A stretch of DNA of 45,748 nucleotides from Acidobacteriota bacterium (GTDB lineage Bacteria > Acidobacteriota > Terriglobia > Terriglobales > Acidobacteriaceae): positions 1 through 45,748 of the forward strand of contig JAJYSV010000035.1 in the NCBI GenBank assembly GCA_021793405.1, read 5' to 3'. Below the pieces are notes generated by a model that did not search any database, was not told the DNA's origin, and saw nothing but the letters and a program-made list of their open reading frames with translations. The translations under genes were made by a program, and so were the position numbers. Shown here piece by piece: positions 7,720-16,610 of this stretch (position 1 is its first letter; every line of letters starts with the position of its first letter).

Positions 7720-9186
7720 ATGGGATTTGACTTGGATTCGAGCCAGCGCCAATTGCTTGGCTATCGCCTCATCGATCGCATCGACGAATATTTTTCCAGC
7801 CTGAGGGACCGACCTGTGCAGCCGCCCGCCGGGCAGCGCAATGTTCTTCCTGTTCCCAAAGACCTCCCCGAAATCGGCGAAGATGCCACGGCAGTGCTCG
7901 ACGATCTTTGCTCCCAGATGATGGAGCAGGGATTTCATATTCCCAGCGCAAACTACCTGGGCCTGACCAACCCCACGCCGACCTATATGGCAGTGTTGGC
8001 AGAAGCCCTAGTCGCCGCACTAAATCCGCAACTGGCGTCGATGGCGCGCTCGCAATTGGCTTCCACCATCGAGCATCAGACGGTGGGCTGGATCGCGCAG
8101 CGTGTCGGCTGGAAGGCGGGCGAGTACGGCGGGACGTTCACTACCGGCGGCACCGAAGCGAATCTCAGCGCGATGGCCGTTGCCCTCACGCAACGTTACC
8201 CGCAAGTGGCGAATGACGGGTTGATCGGACTCGGCAAGCGGCCCGTCGTGTACGCGTCGTCAGAGGCCCATCATTCGCTTGAGAAATCTCTGGCCATTCT
8301 GGGTCTCGGCCGCAAAGCGTTGCGGCGAATTCCGGTCACAGAACGCGCGGAGATGAATCTACCCGCGCTGGAAGCGGCGATTGCGGCGGACCGTCAGGCG
8401 GGCCTGGAACCGTTGGCCGTCGTCGGCACCGCGGGAGCGACCAGCTCCGGCACCATCGATCCACTGCCTGCCTTGGCGGAGATTTGCCGCCTGCGGAATC
8501 TCTGGTTCCACGTGGATGGCGCGTATGGCGCGGCGCTCGTGTTCTCCAACCGGCATCGCGAATTGGTTCAGGGCATCGAACTGGCGGACTCCATTACCAT
8601 TGACCCGCACAAATGGCTGGCCATGCCTTTTGCCGCTGGTGTGTTTCTGACGCGTCATCCCGAACAATTGGAGCCGACCTTCGGCCTCGACACCAGCTAT
8701 CTGCCGCGCGCGGCGAACAGTTCCCTGCCCGATAATTTTCGGATTTCCGCGCAATGGTCGCGGCGCATGAACTCGTTGAAATTCTGGCTGACACTGCGTG
8801 TGCATGGCCGCCAGGCATATGAGGAGCTGATCGATTCGCAACTGCAACTGGCCGCGTACATGGAATCGCGCATTCTCGATACAAGAGTCTTCGATCTGGC
8901 CACTCCGCGACGTCTGACGGTGCTGAATTTTCGTGCCTCTGCCGCGCGCGAGCTTGCGCTTCCCGAAGAAGAGATCGCCCGACTGCATCATGCCATCGTC
9001 CAGGAGGTCACGCGGGACGGCAAGCAATGGATCTCGACCACGCGCGTCGCTGGCCGCAGCGTTCTGCGCATGATGATCATCAGCTACCTCACAGAAAAAC
9101 GACATATCGACGCGCTCGCGGTCAACCTGCAACAGGCAGCCAAAGTGGTCATGGAACGTTCCTTCGGCGCAACGCGTCCTTTGTGA
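7720..9186 (+). CDS. PLP-dependent decarboxylase (group II)
   Basis: This fold-type I pyridoxal-phosphate enzyme is of the aromatic amino acid/glutamate/tyrosine decarboxylase superfamily. With the ATG at 7720 it has 488 residues. The PLP-lysine is in I-D-P-H-K-W-L (Lys298), and the Asp that contacts the pyridine nitrogen is in H-V-D-G-A-Y-G (Asp266). The block F-T-T-G-G-T-E-A-N near 141-148 and the S-x-E-A-H-H-S motif are also present. An in-frame ATG at 7645 would add 25 residues rich in Arg that look non-coding, so the later start is preferred. It stands alone between the lysS terminator and a small secreted protein gene. The substrate cannot be read from the sequence. Confidence 0.88.
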   Translation: MGFDLDSSQRQLLGYRLIDRIDEYFSSLRDRPVQPPAGQRNVLPVPKDLPEIGEDATAVLDDLCSQMMEQGFHIPSANYLGLTNPTPTYMAVLAEALVAALNPQLASMARSQLASTIEHQTVGWIAQRVGWKAGEYGGTFTTGGTEANLSAMAVALTQRYPQVANDGLIGLGKRPVVYASSEAHHSLEKSLAILGLGRKALRRIPVTERAEMNLPALEAAIAADRQAGLEPLAVVGTAGATSSGTIDPLPALAEICRLRNLWFHVDGAYGAALVFSNRHRELVQGIELADSITIDPHKWLAMPFAAGVFLTRHPEQLEPTFGLDTSYLPRAANSSLPDNFRISAQWSRRMNSLKFWLTLRVHGRQAYEELIDSQLQLAAYMESRILDTRVFDLATPRRLTVLNFRASAARELALPEEEIARLHHAIVQEVTRDGKQWISTTRVAGRSVLRMMIISYLTEKRHIDALAVNLQQAAKVVMERSFGATRPL

Positions 9187-9284
9187 TCTTCCGTGCGAAC
9201 TTTTTCGACTGGAAACCACAGCGCCGCCGGGGTAATAATCAAGCCAAGTCGATTCTCCATTTGTACCCGAGGACTTCCCCCCGT

Positions 9285-9770
9285 ATGCGTGCGCCGACCC
9301 TGCTGAGTGTGCCCATCGTCTTCTTGTTGTTCTCCTCAGCCGCATGGGCAAAACATGCTTGCATCGCCCCCGACCAGGCACTCCAGCATGTCCACAAGAA
9401 TGTCTGTGTCGAAGCCCACATATACCGCGTCGTGAACGCGGGAGATGGAACCCATTTTCTGGATGTGTGTGGCCCTCAGACTTCCGACGCCGATTGCCAC
9501 TTCTTCCTTCTCAGTTCCGATGAGGACAAAAGCTCCACTGGGAGCCTGCAAAGCCTGGTCGGTCAAACCATCCAGATTCGCGGAACGATCCACACCATTC
9601 AGGGGCGAGCCGATATGGTGTACAGCAGCAAACAGCAGCTGCATGGCGGCAAAGAAAAATTTCATCCGAATCCGCAGCTGGTCACGGGATTCTCCGCGGA
9701 AACTGGCGGTCAGGCCTTCAGCGCGCACAATGGAGTCATGGGTCAGCGCGGCGTCCACTTCCATCATTGA
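9285..9770 (+). CDS. Small secreted OB-fold-like protein
   Basis: This 161-residue product has a clear signal peptide (hydrophobic about 7-20, cleavage after A-W-A, about residue 21). The mature part contains a short beta-rich domain: V-C-V-E-A-x-I-Y, T-H-F-L-D-V-C-G-P, V-G-Q-T-I-Q-I-R-G-T-I, then G-R-A-D-M-V-Y. This order of strands resembles a periplasmic OB fold. Three to four cysteines could form disulfides. The C-terminus ends in G-V-H-F-H-H, a possible metal site. The frame stays open upstream to 9027, but only the part from 9285 has the signal peptide and protein-like composition. Function unknown. Confidence 0.65.
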   Translation: MRAPTLLSVPIVFLLFSSAAWAKHACIAPDQALQHVHKNVCVEAHIYRVVNAGDGTHFLDVCGPQTSDADCHFFLLSSDEDKSSTGSLQSLVGQTIQIRGTIHTIQGRADMVYSSKQQLHGGKEKFHPNPQLVTGFSAETGGQAFSAHNGVMGQRGVHFHH

Positions 9771-9785
9771 AGCGATGCGAAGGGT

Positions 9786-10997
9786 TCACCAGAGCGGTCC
9801 GGCCTGCCGTCGCAGCTCTTTCAACGGATAGAGCGTGCCTCGCCACAGCACTCCGCCGCGCCATAGGACCAGAATCATCGAGCGCAGCAGTGTTCCTGCA
9901 AACAATAATGTCGCGATGGGAAACAGCGCCAGATAGGCGGGCGAAATGTTGGTCAGCCGCCAATAGCGCAGGTTGAGCAGCATCAGTGCAACCAGTGTCG
10001 CTATCCCGGCCCATCGCGTCGGCCCAGAAATCCACACCGCAGCAAACGGCGTCAGACAAAGAAGAAACATCCCGGCACACGCGGCCAAAAGCAGCGAGGT
10101 ACGAAAGCGGAACGTGGAATAAAGATTTTTCGTAAGGTTGTTCAAAATCCCCCACGCGCTTTCGGCCCACCGGATGCGCACCAGGTCTTTGCCGAACGCA
10201 ACCCGCTGCGCATACCCTTCCCGCTTCACTCGAAACCCCAGGCGCATGTCCTCCAACACCTCCATGCGCAGCTCCGTGTATCCTCCCAGCGCCTCATACA
10301 CAGGTCGGCGAATCAGATTGAACGCGCCCACGCCAATGTAGTCGTTTCGCGCCTTTGGGTCGGCAATCTTCCAAGCCCGGCCAGCCCACACGGAGACACT
10401 TTGAAAGAACCCAATCAGCATCTTCTCGGCAACTCCGTGGAGAATCAGCGTCGGATACAGCACCATGTGATCGCCGCCGCTTTTCCCGGCGTACTCGATG
10501 GCAAGCTGAATGGCGCGCGGATCGAAGATAACATCGGCATCGGTAAACAGTAGCCAGTCGGAGGTCGCACTGGCCGCCGCGACAGCCATGGCGTGCGGTT
10601 TCCCCAGCCAACCCTCGGGCAGCTCCTTGATATGCAGTACGCGCAGGCGCCCCTGCGATTCGGCCGCGGATGCAAGCGCATCCATCAAGCCGCCAGTGGC
10701 ATCCGTCGAGCGGTCATCTACTGCGATGATCCGGAGATTTGGATACTCGCTGGCCAGCAGGCTGCGCAGAGAATGCTCAATCGCCGCGCTCTCATCCTTC
10801 GCCGGGACAATGACAGTGACGGATGGCCACGTGGTCGAGCCATCACTCGCATCGTCAGTTCGCTTCAAAAGATTCGGAACCCGCGGAAGCATCCACAACG
10901 CCGGGATCACGCGGGAAAGCCACGCGGCTGCGATCAGCCATGCAAAGCAGGCGAAGAGAAATCGGCCATGAAAAAACAATGAATGGAACCAAGGCAT
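9786..10997 (-). CDS. GT2 family glycosyltransferase (HpnB-like)
   Basis: This 403-residue membrane glycosyltransferase starts with one N-terminal helix (about 13-37). The GT-A domain follows: S-V-T-V-I-V-P-A-K-D-E (59-69), V-D-D-R-S-T-D (93-99), the metal-binding T-D-A-D (152-155) and the acceptor-side V-L-E-D-M-R-L-G. Three to four C-terminal helices complete it. The E-G-W-x-G-K block and the overall layout resemble hopene-associated glycosyltransferase HpnB and related ceramide-type transferases such as HpnI. It lies about 10 kb from the main hopanoid genes, so a head-group role is inference; another lipid or cell-envelope sugar is equally possible. Its stop is 15 nt from the convergent small secreted protein gene. 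Confidence 0.8.
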   Translation of the reverse strand: MPWFHSLFFHGRFLFACFAWLIAAAWLSRVIPALWMLPRVPNLLKRTDDASDGSTTWPSVTVIVPAKDESAAIEHSLRSLLASEYPNLRIIAVDDRSTDATGGLMDALASAAESQGRLRVLHIKELPEGWLGKPHAMAVAAASATSDWLLFTDADVIFDPRAIQLAIEYAGKSGGDHMVLYPTLILHGVAEKMLIGFFQSVSVWAGRAWKIADPKARNDYIGVGAFNLIRRPVYEALGGYTELRMEVLEDMRLGFRVKREGYAQRVAFGKDLVRIRWAESAWGILNNLTKNLYSTFRFRTSLLLAACAGMFLLCLTPFAAVWISGPTRWAGIATLVALMLLNLRYWRLTNISPAYLALFPIATLLFAGTLLRSMILVLWRGGVLWRGTLYPLKELRRQAGPLW

Positions 10998-11063
10998 GTC
11001 TCTCTAGTATGCCGATTCTCAGGCGGCCTGGTTGCCTGTTTCCATCGAATTCGTCAAATCAGT

Positions 11064-12311
11064 TCAAGCCGCTACCATGTCCAGATCAGGCGCATAATGC
11101 GCGCCCGAAAAAATCAGGACGGCGGAAAAAATCAGTGTCACCAGCGTAATGGCTAACCCTTCGCGCAGCGAAGAATGGTCGGAGATCCATCCGATAATGC
11201 GTGGCGAAGGCGCATCGCCCAGTGCATGAATCAGGAATAGCTCGATGGCGATGGCGGTCGAGCGGATGGGTGCATCGACCGCATTGACAATGGCGGCATT
11301 CAAAGGCCCGGTGTTCAGAAACAACAGAAACTCCGCTACCGCCAGGGAAGGCACCATCGCGGCGCGTGGCCCGTAAAACGTGAGGAGCGCAAACGGCGCG
11401 GTCAGGAGAACGCTCCACGCGGAGAGCAGATATAGCGCAGCCTTGTTGCGGCGCAGCCACCGTTGCGCCAGCCATCCGCCAAACCAGGTTCCGGCGATAC
11501 CGTCCACAACCGTAATGGCTCCCAGAATCTGACTGGCGCTGGCCAACGAATGGTTCCCGTAGCGATAAAGAAACGTTGGCATCCAGACGGAAATTCCTCC
11601 CATCGTGAAGACCATCATCGCCATGCCGAGTGTTGCCGTCCAGTAGGCTGGGTTGCGGAGGAGGCCCGCAAGCGTGGCGCGATCCGGCTTGGTCGCCAGC
11701 AGTTCGGTAGCGCCTCGCGCAGGCTCACGCAGGAAAATCCAGACCAGAACAACAACCAGCAGACCGGGAGCGGCGGAAACATAAAATGGCGCGCGCCATC
11801 CATAGGCCTGCCCTAGCGTTCCGCCCAGGATGTAGCCCAACGCAGCACCAATGGGCAAGGAAAGATAGAAAATTGTCAGGATGCGATTGCGCTGCGCTGG
11901 CGGCCAATAGTCCGACAGCAGCGCGGGAGCGAAAATACAGAAGCTTGCTTCCCCAATGCCGACCAGCGCATGGCGCAGATACAACTGCCCAAAGGTGTGG
12001 ACGAACGCAGTGAGCAGCGTCAGCAAACTCCACAGCAGTGCTCCCGCAATGATAAGCGGCTTGCGTGGAAAGCGATCGCCCAGCCATCCAGTCAGCGGAG
12101 CGGCCAGCATGTAGGCAGTGAAAAACGCAAAGGTCAGCGCGCCGACTCTCTCATCGTTCACATGAAATGCCCGCTGGATCAGCGGTTGCACCCCGGCCAG
12201 CACGTAGCGGTCGGTGTAGTTCAGCAGATTCAGCGCGGTCAGCAGCGCCAGCGCGATCCAGGCAGCCGATGCTGGCAGTTGACCCGGCGTGTGCACTGTC
12301 TTGGCTGGCAT
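11064..12311 (-). CDS. MFS transporter, spinster-like
   Basis: This 12-helix major facilitator carrier of about 415 residues has the N-terminal N-Y-x-D-R motif at the end of the first helix and the helix 2-3 loop G-W-L-G-D-R-F-P-R-K, a good match to the MFS signature. It also has G-x-G-E-A-x-F-x-x-x-A-P in helix 4. These match the spinster-type (Spns) subgroup, in which lipid export has been described for animal members. An upstream TTG at 12350 would add 13 poor residues, so the ATG at 12311 is preferred. It lies 64 nt after the antiporter gene and 66 nt before the glycosyltransferase gene, all on the minus strand. Substrate unknown. Confidence 0.8.
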   Translation of the reverse strand: MPAKTVHTPGQLPASAAWIALALLTALNLLNYTDRYVLAGVQPLIQRAFHVNDERVGALTFAFFTAYMLAAPLTGWLGDRFPRKPLIIAGALLWSLLTLLTAFVHTFGQLYLRHALVGIGEASFCIFAPALLSDYWPPAQRNRILTIFYLSLPIGAALGYILGGTLGQAYGWRAPFYVSAAPGLLVVVLVWIFLREPARGATELLATKPDRATLAGLLRNPAYWTATLGMAMMVFTMGGISVWMPTFLYRYGNHSLASASQILGAITVVDGIAGTWFGGWLAQRWLRRNKAALYLLSAWSVLLTAPFALLTFYGPRAAMVPSLAVAEFLLFLNTGPLNAAIVNAVDAPIRSTAIAIELFLIHALGDAPSPRIIGWISDHSSLREGLAITLVTLIFSAVLIFSGAHYAPDLDMVAA

Positions 12312-12375
12312 GAGCCGCCAGCATATCAGGCCCAGAGTATTTTTCCGCAAAACAGGTTCGACGAATCAGAATTGC

Positions 12376-13509
12376 CTACTTGGCTGCGCGCGCGCAAATT
12401 GGTCCCAGAATGGCGAGAAACAGAACGTAGGCAGCAGCCAATGGTCCAAGTTTTGGCTCAAGCCCGGCGCCCAGAGATGCAATCACGATGGAGAATTCTC
12501 CCCGAGCTACCAAAACCGTACCCGCTCTGAATCGCTCGCGTTTGCCCATCCCGCCTCGCTGAGCCGCCCAGTAACCAGTTAAAACCTTCGTCAGTGCGGT
12601 AACGATGCCCAGCGCTGCCGCCAATCCCAATACAGACGTGAGGGATGCCGGATCGATCTGCATTCCAAAAAAGAAAAAGAACATGGCGGCAAACAGATCG
12701 CGAAGCGGAGCAAGAAGGCGATGCGATTGCTCTGCCAGCGGACCGGATACAGCGATACCGACAAGAAATGCTCCGATCGCCGCTGAGACTAGGAGTCGTT
12801 CCGCGATGCCGCCGATAAGCAGCACGGTGCCGAACGTCGTGAGCAGAACAACCTCCTCGGATTCATGCGCCACGAAGCGGCTCAACGATTGCCCATATCG
12901 CACGGCGATAAAAAGCACGAGACAGACTGTGGCGACTGCGATGGAAATGGAGATAGCCAGCCGAAGCGGACCCTCGCCTGTGATCAGCACGGCGACCAGC
13001 GGCAGATACACCGCCATGGCCAAGTCCTCTATCACCAGAACGGAAATAACCGTTGGAGTCTCCGGAAAGTCGAGCCGTTGCAGTTCTCCCAGAATCTTGG
13101 CGATGATACCCGAGGAGGAAATATACGTGACCCCGCCCAATAGCACGGCTGGCAGCAACTTCCATCCCAGAAGGAGTCCTGCAGCCAGGCCCGGCGGGAA
13201 GTTCAGCACCAGGTCGGCAAGGCCTGCCGGAAATCCGCTGCGCAGGGTTTTCGTCAGTTGCTCGCCCGTGTATTCCAGGCCCAGCATGAACAGCAATAGC
13301 AAAACGCCAATCTCCGCTCCAGTGTGGATAAAATTTGCACTGACGTTCAGCGGCACCAACCCGCCATTGCCGAAGGCCAGCCCAGCCAGCAGGTACAGGG
13401 GAATGGCCGAGAAACCCCAGCGGTTGGCGATGCGCGCCAAGATCGCCAGACCGATAACGGCGCTGCCCAACTCGATAAAACTGACAGACGCGTGGGCGGT
13501 GGAGACCAT
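12376..13509 (-). CDS. CPA2-type cation/proton antiporter
   Basis: This integral membrane exchanger of 377 residues has about 11-12 helices. It belongs to the Na+/H+ exchanger family (KefB/GerN-like): I-P-L-Y-L-L-A-G near the N-terminus, F-M-L-G-L-E-Y, the helix 4 region T-Y-I-S-S-S-G-I, the ion-binding V-I-E-D-L-A-M-A, and G-A-F-L-V-G. The C-terminus stops right after the membrane domain, so there is no TrkA/RCK regulatory domain of the kind KefB/KefC carry. It would move K+ or Na+ against H+. It is followed by the MFS gene and preceded by queF on the same strand. Confidence 0.85.
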   Translation of the reverse strand: MVSTAHASVSFIELGSAVIGLAILARIANRWGFSAIPLYLLAGLAFGNGGLVPLNVSANFIHTGAEIGVLLLLFMLGLEYTGEQLTKTLRSGFPAGLADLVLNFPPGLAAGLLLGWKLLPAVLLGGVTYISSSGIIAKILGELQRLDFPETPTVISVLVIEDLAMAVYLPLVAVLITGEGPLRLAISISIAVATVCLVLFIAVRYGQSLSRFVAHESEEVVLLTTFGTVLLIGGIAERLLVSAAIGAFLVGIAVSGPLAEQSHRLLAPLRDLFAAMFFFFFGMQIDPASLTSVLGLAAALGIVTALTKVLTGYWAAQRGGMGKRERFRAGTVLVARGEFSIVIASLGAGLEPKLGPLAAAYVLFLAILGPICARAAK

Positions 13510-13591
13510 GGGTCACGCTACAACATTCCTCTCCCTCAAGGGAAGGATGTTCTTCACCTCGGCGGCTATGCGCGGGAGGATGACGTTTCTC

Positions 13592-14008
13592 TTATTTCGA
13601 TTCTGGAAGTGGCCACCGTGCTTCCACGATGGTCGAGATACCGCCGCGCGGACGGAACTCTCCGCGCACCGTTGCCCAGACGGGATTGCATGCCCGGACG
13701 ACATCTTTTAACACCTGGTTCACGACGTTTTCCTGAAAGATTCCGAGATTGCGGTAGGAGAATAGATATTCCTTATAGGACTTCAGCTCCAAACATTTCT
13801 TTCGCGGCACATACCGCAAAACGATGTCGCCAAAGTCAGGCAGCCCGGTTTTTGGGCAGACGGACGTAAACTCCGGATCGTCGATGAGAATCTCATAGCC
13901 TGGAAACTGGTTCGGCCAGGTCTCGATTGCAGGGAACTTGTGATCGAGACCGGAGCGTGCATGATCTTCTGTATATCGTGGAAGACTTTGTTTGGCTGTC
14001 GAGGACAT
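13592..14008 (-). CDS. queF: NADPH-dependent preQ0 reductase QueF
   Basis: It reduces 7-cyano-7-deazaguanine (preQ0) to preQ1 in queuosine tRNA modification. The 138-residue product is of the short, YkvM-type class. The catalytic Cys51 and Asp58 sit in F-T-S-V-C-P-K-T-G-L-P-D-F-G-D, and the family motif E-L-K-S-Y-K-E-Y-L-x-S-Y-R-N is present. The frame is open upstream to 14125, but the extra 39 residues are Arg-rich and unlike the family, so the ATG at 14006-14008 is chosen. No other queuosine genes or preQ1 riboswitch were seen nearby. It is divergent from the membrane-fusion protein gene. Confidence 0.93.
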   Translation of the reverse strand: MSSTAKQSLPRYTEDHARSGLDHKFPAIETWPNQFPGYEILIDDPEFTSVCPKTGLPDFGDIVLRYVPRKKCLELKSYKEYLFSYRNLGIFQENVVNQVLKDVVRACNPVWATVRGEFRPRGGISTIVEARWPLPESK

Positions 14009-14208
14009 ATACCACGATTGTACGAAAATGCGGGCTCGAATTCTGCGCGATTGCCGCTGTACGTGCCGGATGCGCTGAACGCCAGATAGAACTTTGCGAC
14101 TCGCTCCGGAACATATACCCTGCAAGATACCCGCTCACCTGATGAATCGCACCTCCGGATTCCTGCGTCTTATATACTGATTCTTCTAAGAGATACCAAG
14201 ATTCCAAT

Positions 14209-15459
14209 ATGGCCCCTGCATCTCTACAAGACCCCGCCCGCAAACGCCGTAAAATTCTGCTCTTACTCGCTTTGGCGCTTCTGGTTGCGGCGTTGCTGCT
14301 GCACTACTCTACCCGCAGCGTCGTGCAGGTACGAATGGCAGCCGCACATCGGGGCGAATTGATCAGCACGTTGGCAACCAATGGCCAGGTGGAACCCGTT
14401 CACAATTTTGCGGCGTACAGTCCCATGGCCGGGACAGTGAAAGCCGTCTACGTGCATGAGGGAGAAAAAGTCAATGCAGGCCAACTCCTCGTCGCACTCG
14501 ATGATTCCGAGGCCCGTTCGCGGGTTGCCGCCGCACGCGCGGCCGTTCGCGGAGCCCAGGCGGCGCTGCAGGCGCTGCGGCACGGTGGTACGCGGAACCA
14601 GCAGATCACATTGTCCGGAAATATCGGCAAGGCGAAAGTGCAGCGCGACCAGGACGCAAGCACCCTGGCCACGCTGGAAAAATTGCAGCAACAGGGCGCC
14701 GCATCCACCAGCGAAGTCGACGCCGCGCGCCGGGCCGTTGCCGCCGACGATGCTGCCTTGAGCGTCATGGGCCAGCAGCAAACGCAGAGTTTTGCCCCCA
14801 TCGACCTGCAACATGCCATGGCTAATCTGGAGAATGCCCAGGCCGCATACGTGTCGGCGCTCGACACGCTGCGAAAGGAAAATGTGCGTGCCCCGTTCGC
14901 CGGAACCATCTACTCCGTATCCACCCGGACCAGCGATTTTGTGCAGGCGGGCTCACAATTGCTCCAGTTGGCCAACTTGAAACAGATTCAAGTCCATGCG
15001 TACTTCGACGAGCCCGAGATCGGGAGGCTGGCTGTCGGCCAGCCGGTAAAAATCGTCTGGGCTGCACTTCCCGCACGAGTCTGGCATGGGCGAGTGATTC
15101 GCACACCGAGCACGATCATCACTTATGGCACGCGAAATGTAGGCGAAGCGCTGGTTTCTGTCGACGATGCGGACGAAACTTTGCTGCCTAATACCAATGT
15201 CACCATCACCGTTACCCTGCAAGACCTGCGGAATGTACTGCTGGTTCCGCGTGAAGCGCTGCGCATCGATGACGGCGGGCTGGATTATGTGTTTCGCGTT
15301 GTCGATGGCCATCTGAAGCGAACTCCGGTAAAGATTGGCGCCCTCAACCTGACTCAGGTCCAAATCGTTTCCGGCCTCGATGAGAATACCGTCGTCGCTC
15401 TCACCGCGACAGATGGTTCCACTCTATCCAACGGTCTCGCTGTGCGGCGCGCGGAATAA
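14209..15459 (+). CDS. Periplasmic membrane-fusion (HlyD/MacA-like) adaptor
   Basis: This 416-residue protein has one N-terminal membrane anchor (about 17-33). Next come the split biotinyl-lipoyl domain (A-A-Y-S-P-M-A-G-T-V-K and later V-R-A-P-F-A-G-T-I-Y), a coiled-coil hairpin between them (about 95-215, Ala/Gln-rich), a beta-barrel domain (I-Q-V-H-A-Y-F-D-E) and a membrane-proximal domain. Such proteins join an inner-membrane pump to a TolC channel. A TPR protein gene follows after 3 nt and a TolC-type gene after that, but no RND or ABC pump gene is present, so its partner pump is elsewhere or non-standard. Confidence 0.85.
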   Translation: MAPASLQDPARKRRKILLLLALALLVAALLLHYSTRSVVQVRMAAAHRGELISTLATNGQVEPVHNFAAYSPMAGTVKAVYVHEGEKVNAGQLLVALDDSEARSRVAAARAAVRGAQAALQALRHGGTRNQQITLSGNIGKAKVQRDQDASTLATLEKLQQQGAASTSEVDAARRAVAADDAALSVMGQQQTQSFAPIDLQHAMANLENAQAAYVSALDTLRKENVRAPFAGTIYSVSTRTSDFVQAGSQLLQLANLKQIQVHAYFDEPEIGRLAVGQPVKIVWAALPARVWHGRVIRTPSTIITYGTRNVGEALVSVDDADETLLPNTNVTITVTLQDLRNVLLVPREALRIDDGGLDYVFRVVDGHLKRTPVKIGALNLTQVQIVSGLDENTVVALTATDGSTLSNGLAVRRAE

Positions 15460-15462
15460 CAT

Positions 15463-16491
15463 ATGGAATTTTTGGCTTCATCGCAATCGTTGCGTCGCGC
15501 CCTTGCCGCAGCAACATGGCTGGTTTGCGTCTGGGGTTTCAGCCTTACAATGCCGCACGCACTGCTGGCGTCGCCAACCACCCCAAGCCCAGAAGCATAC
15601 TCTTCCATTCACTGGGATTTAAAAACCGGACGCGCCAATGACGCCATTTCCTTGCTGCAAAACAAGCTCGCCAAAAATTCCACCGATGCCACCGCCCACC
15701 ATCTGTTATGCCGCGTCTATCTGCAGGAAGAACGATGGCCCGACGCGGAACAGGAGTGCGAACGAGCGGTGCAGCTTGACCCGAATAATAGCAACTATCA
15801 TCTCTGGTTGGGACGCGCCTATGGCGGCGCGGCGGCGCACACTTCCCTTCGAAGCGCGTATTTTCTTGCTAGAAAAGTTCATGCGGAATTTGAAACCGCG
15901 GTTCGGCTGGATCCAAAGAATCTTTCCGCATTATCGGATCTTGGCGAATATGATGTCGACGTCCCGCGATTCATCGGTGGCGGACTGGAACACGCGCAAC
16001 AGATCGCCCAACAACTGGCGCCCCTCGACGCATCTCGCTGCCACGAATTGCAGGCGAAGATTGCCGAGAAACAATCCGATTTTCCCTCGGCGGAAAAGGA
16101 GTGGAAGCTGGCCATTCAAACCTCACCCGATCCAGCGGAACAATGGATGAATCTGGCGGGCTTCTACGCAAACCGAAAAAACTTTTCCGCGATGCGACAG
16201 TCGATTGAAAACGGCGTGGCGGCTGATCCTGCCAAAGGCATCGCTCTGGTCCAGGCCGCGACTTTGCTGATCCAGAACCATCAAAACGTGCGGCAGGCGG
16301 AGCAGATGTTGCAGCAGTATCTTGCCTCGTCGCAACAATCGGCAGACGCGCCTGCGTTTCAGGTCGATGTACAGATGGGCAATTTGCTGGCATCGCAGGG
16401 TGACCGGGCAGGGGCGCAGCGGGAATATGCGGCCGCGCGCGCATTGGCCAGCAACTATGCGCCCGCGCAACAGGCGACATCCGGGGTTTGA
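15463..16491 (+). CDS. Secreted TPR repeat protein
   Basis: This 342-residue protein has an N-terminal signal peptide (hydrophobic about 13-36). TPR-like helix pairs run through most of the rest, for example A-x-x-L-L-C-R-V-Y-L-Q-E-x-R-W-x-D-A-E-Q-E-C-E-R-A at about 79-103, followed by L-D-P-N-N, then A-V-R-L-D-P-K-N. TPR proteins are protein-binding scaffolds. It sits 3 nt after the adaptor gene and about 120 nt before the TolC-type gene, so it probably serves the same envelope complex. Specific role unknown. Confidence 0.75.
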   Translation: MEFLASSQSLRRALAAATWLVCVWGFSLTMPHALLASPTTPSPEAYSSIHWDLKTGRANDAISLLQNKLAKNSTDATAHHLLCRVYLQEERWPDAEQECERAVQLDPNNSNYHLWLGRAYGGAAAHTSLRSAYFLARKVHAEFETAVRLDPKNLSALSDLGEYDVDVPRFIGGGLEHAQQIAQQLAPLDASRCHELQAKIAEKQSDFPSAEKEWKLAIQTSPDPAEQWMNLAGFYANRKNFSAMRQSIENGVAADPAKGIALVQAATLLIQNHQNVRQAEQMLQQYLASSQQSADAPAFQVDVQMGNLLASQGDRAGAQREYAAARALASNYAPAQQATSGV

Positions 16492-16610
16492 GCCCGCCGA
16501 TTTCCGCGCACAGAATGCAACCGGCTCAAATCTCGACGACGACACCCATTTAGAATCAGATGGGATGCGCATCGTCCAAAGGCAACGGACGTAACAGGAG
16601 CAATCGCAAC

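Noticed and set aside
8359-9381. 340-codon minus-strand frame opposite the PLP decarboxylase
   Set aside because: Arg/Gln/His-rich shadow without any recognisable fold; the decarboxylase frame has all catalytic motifs.
12605-13711. 368-codon plus-strand frame opposite the CPA2 antiporter and queF end
   Set aside because: Low-complexity Ser/Arg/Thr-rich translation with no motifs; antisense shadow of a clear membrane transporter.
14009-14125. N-terminal extension of QueF
   Set aside because: The added 39 residues are basic and unlike the short QueF class, whose first residues match the ATG at 14006-14008.
13510-14208. preQ1 riboswitch associated with queF
   Set aside because: No convincing preQ1 aptamer pattern (short C-rich hairpin plus A-rich tail) was seen in the leader.
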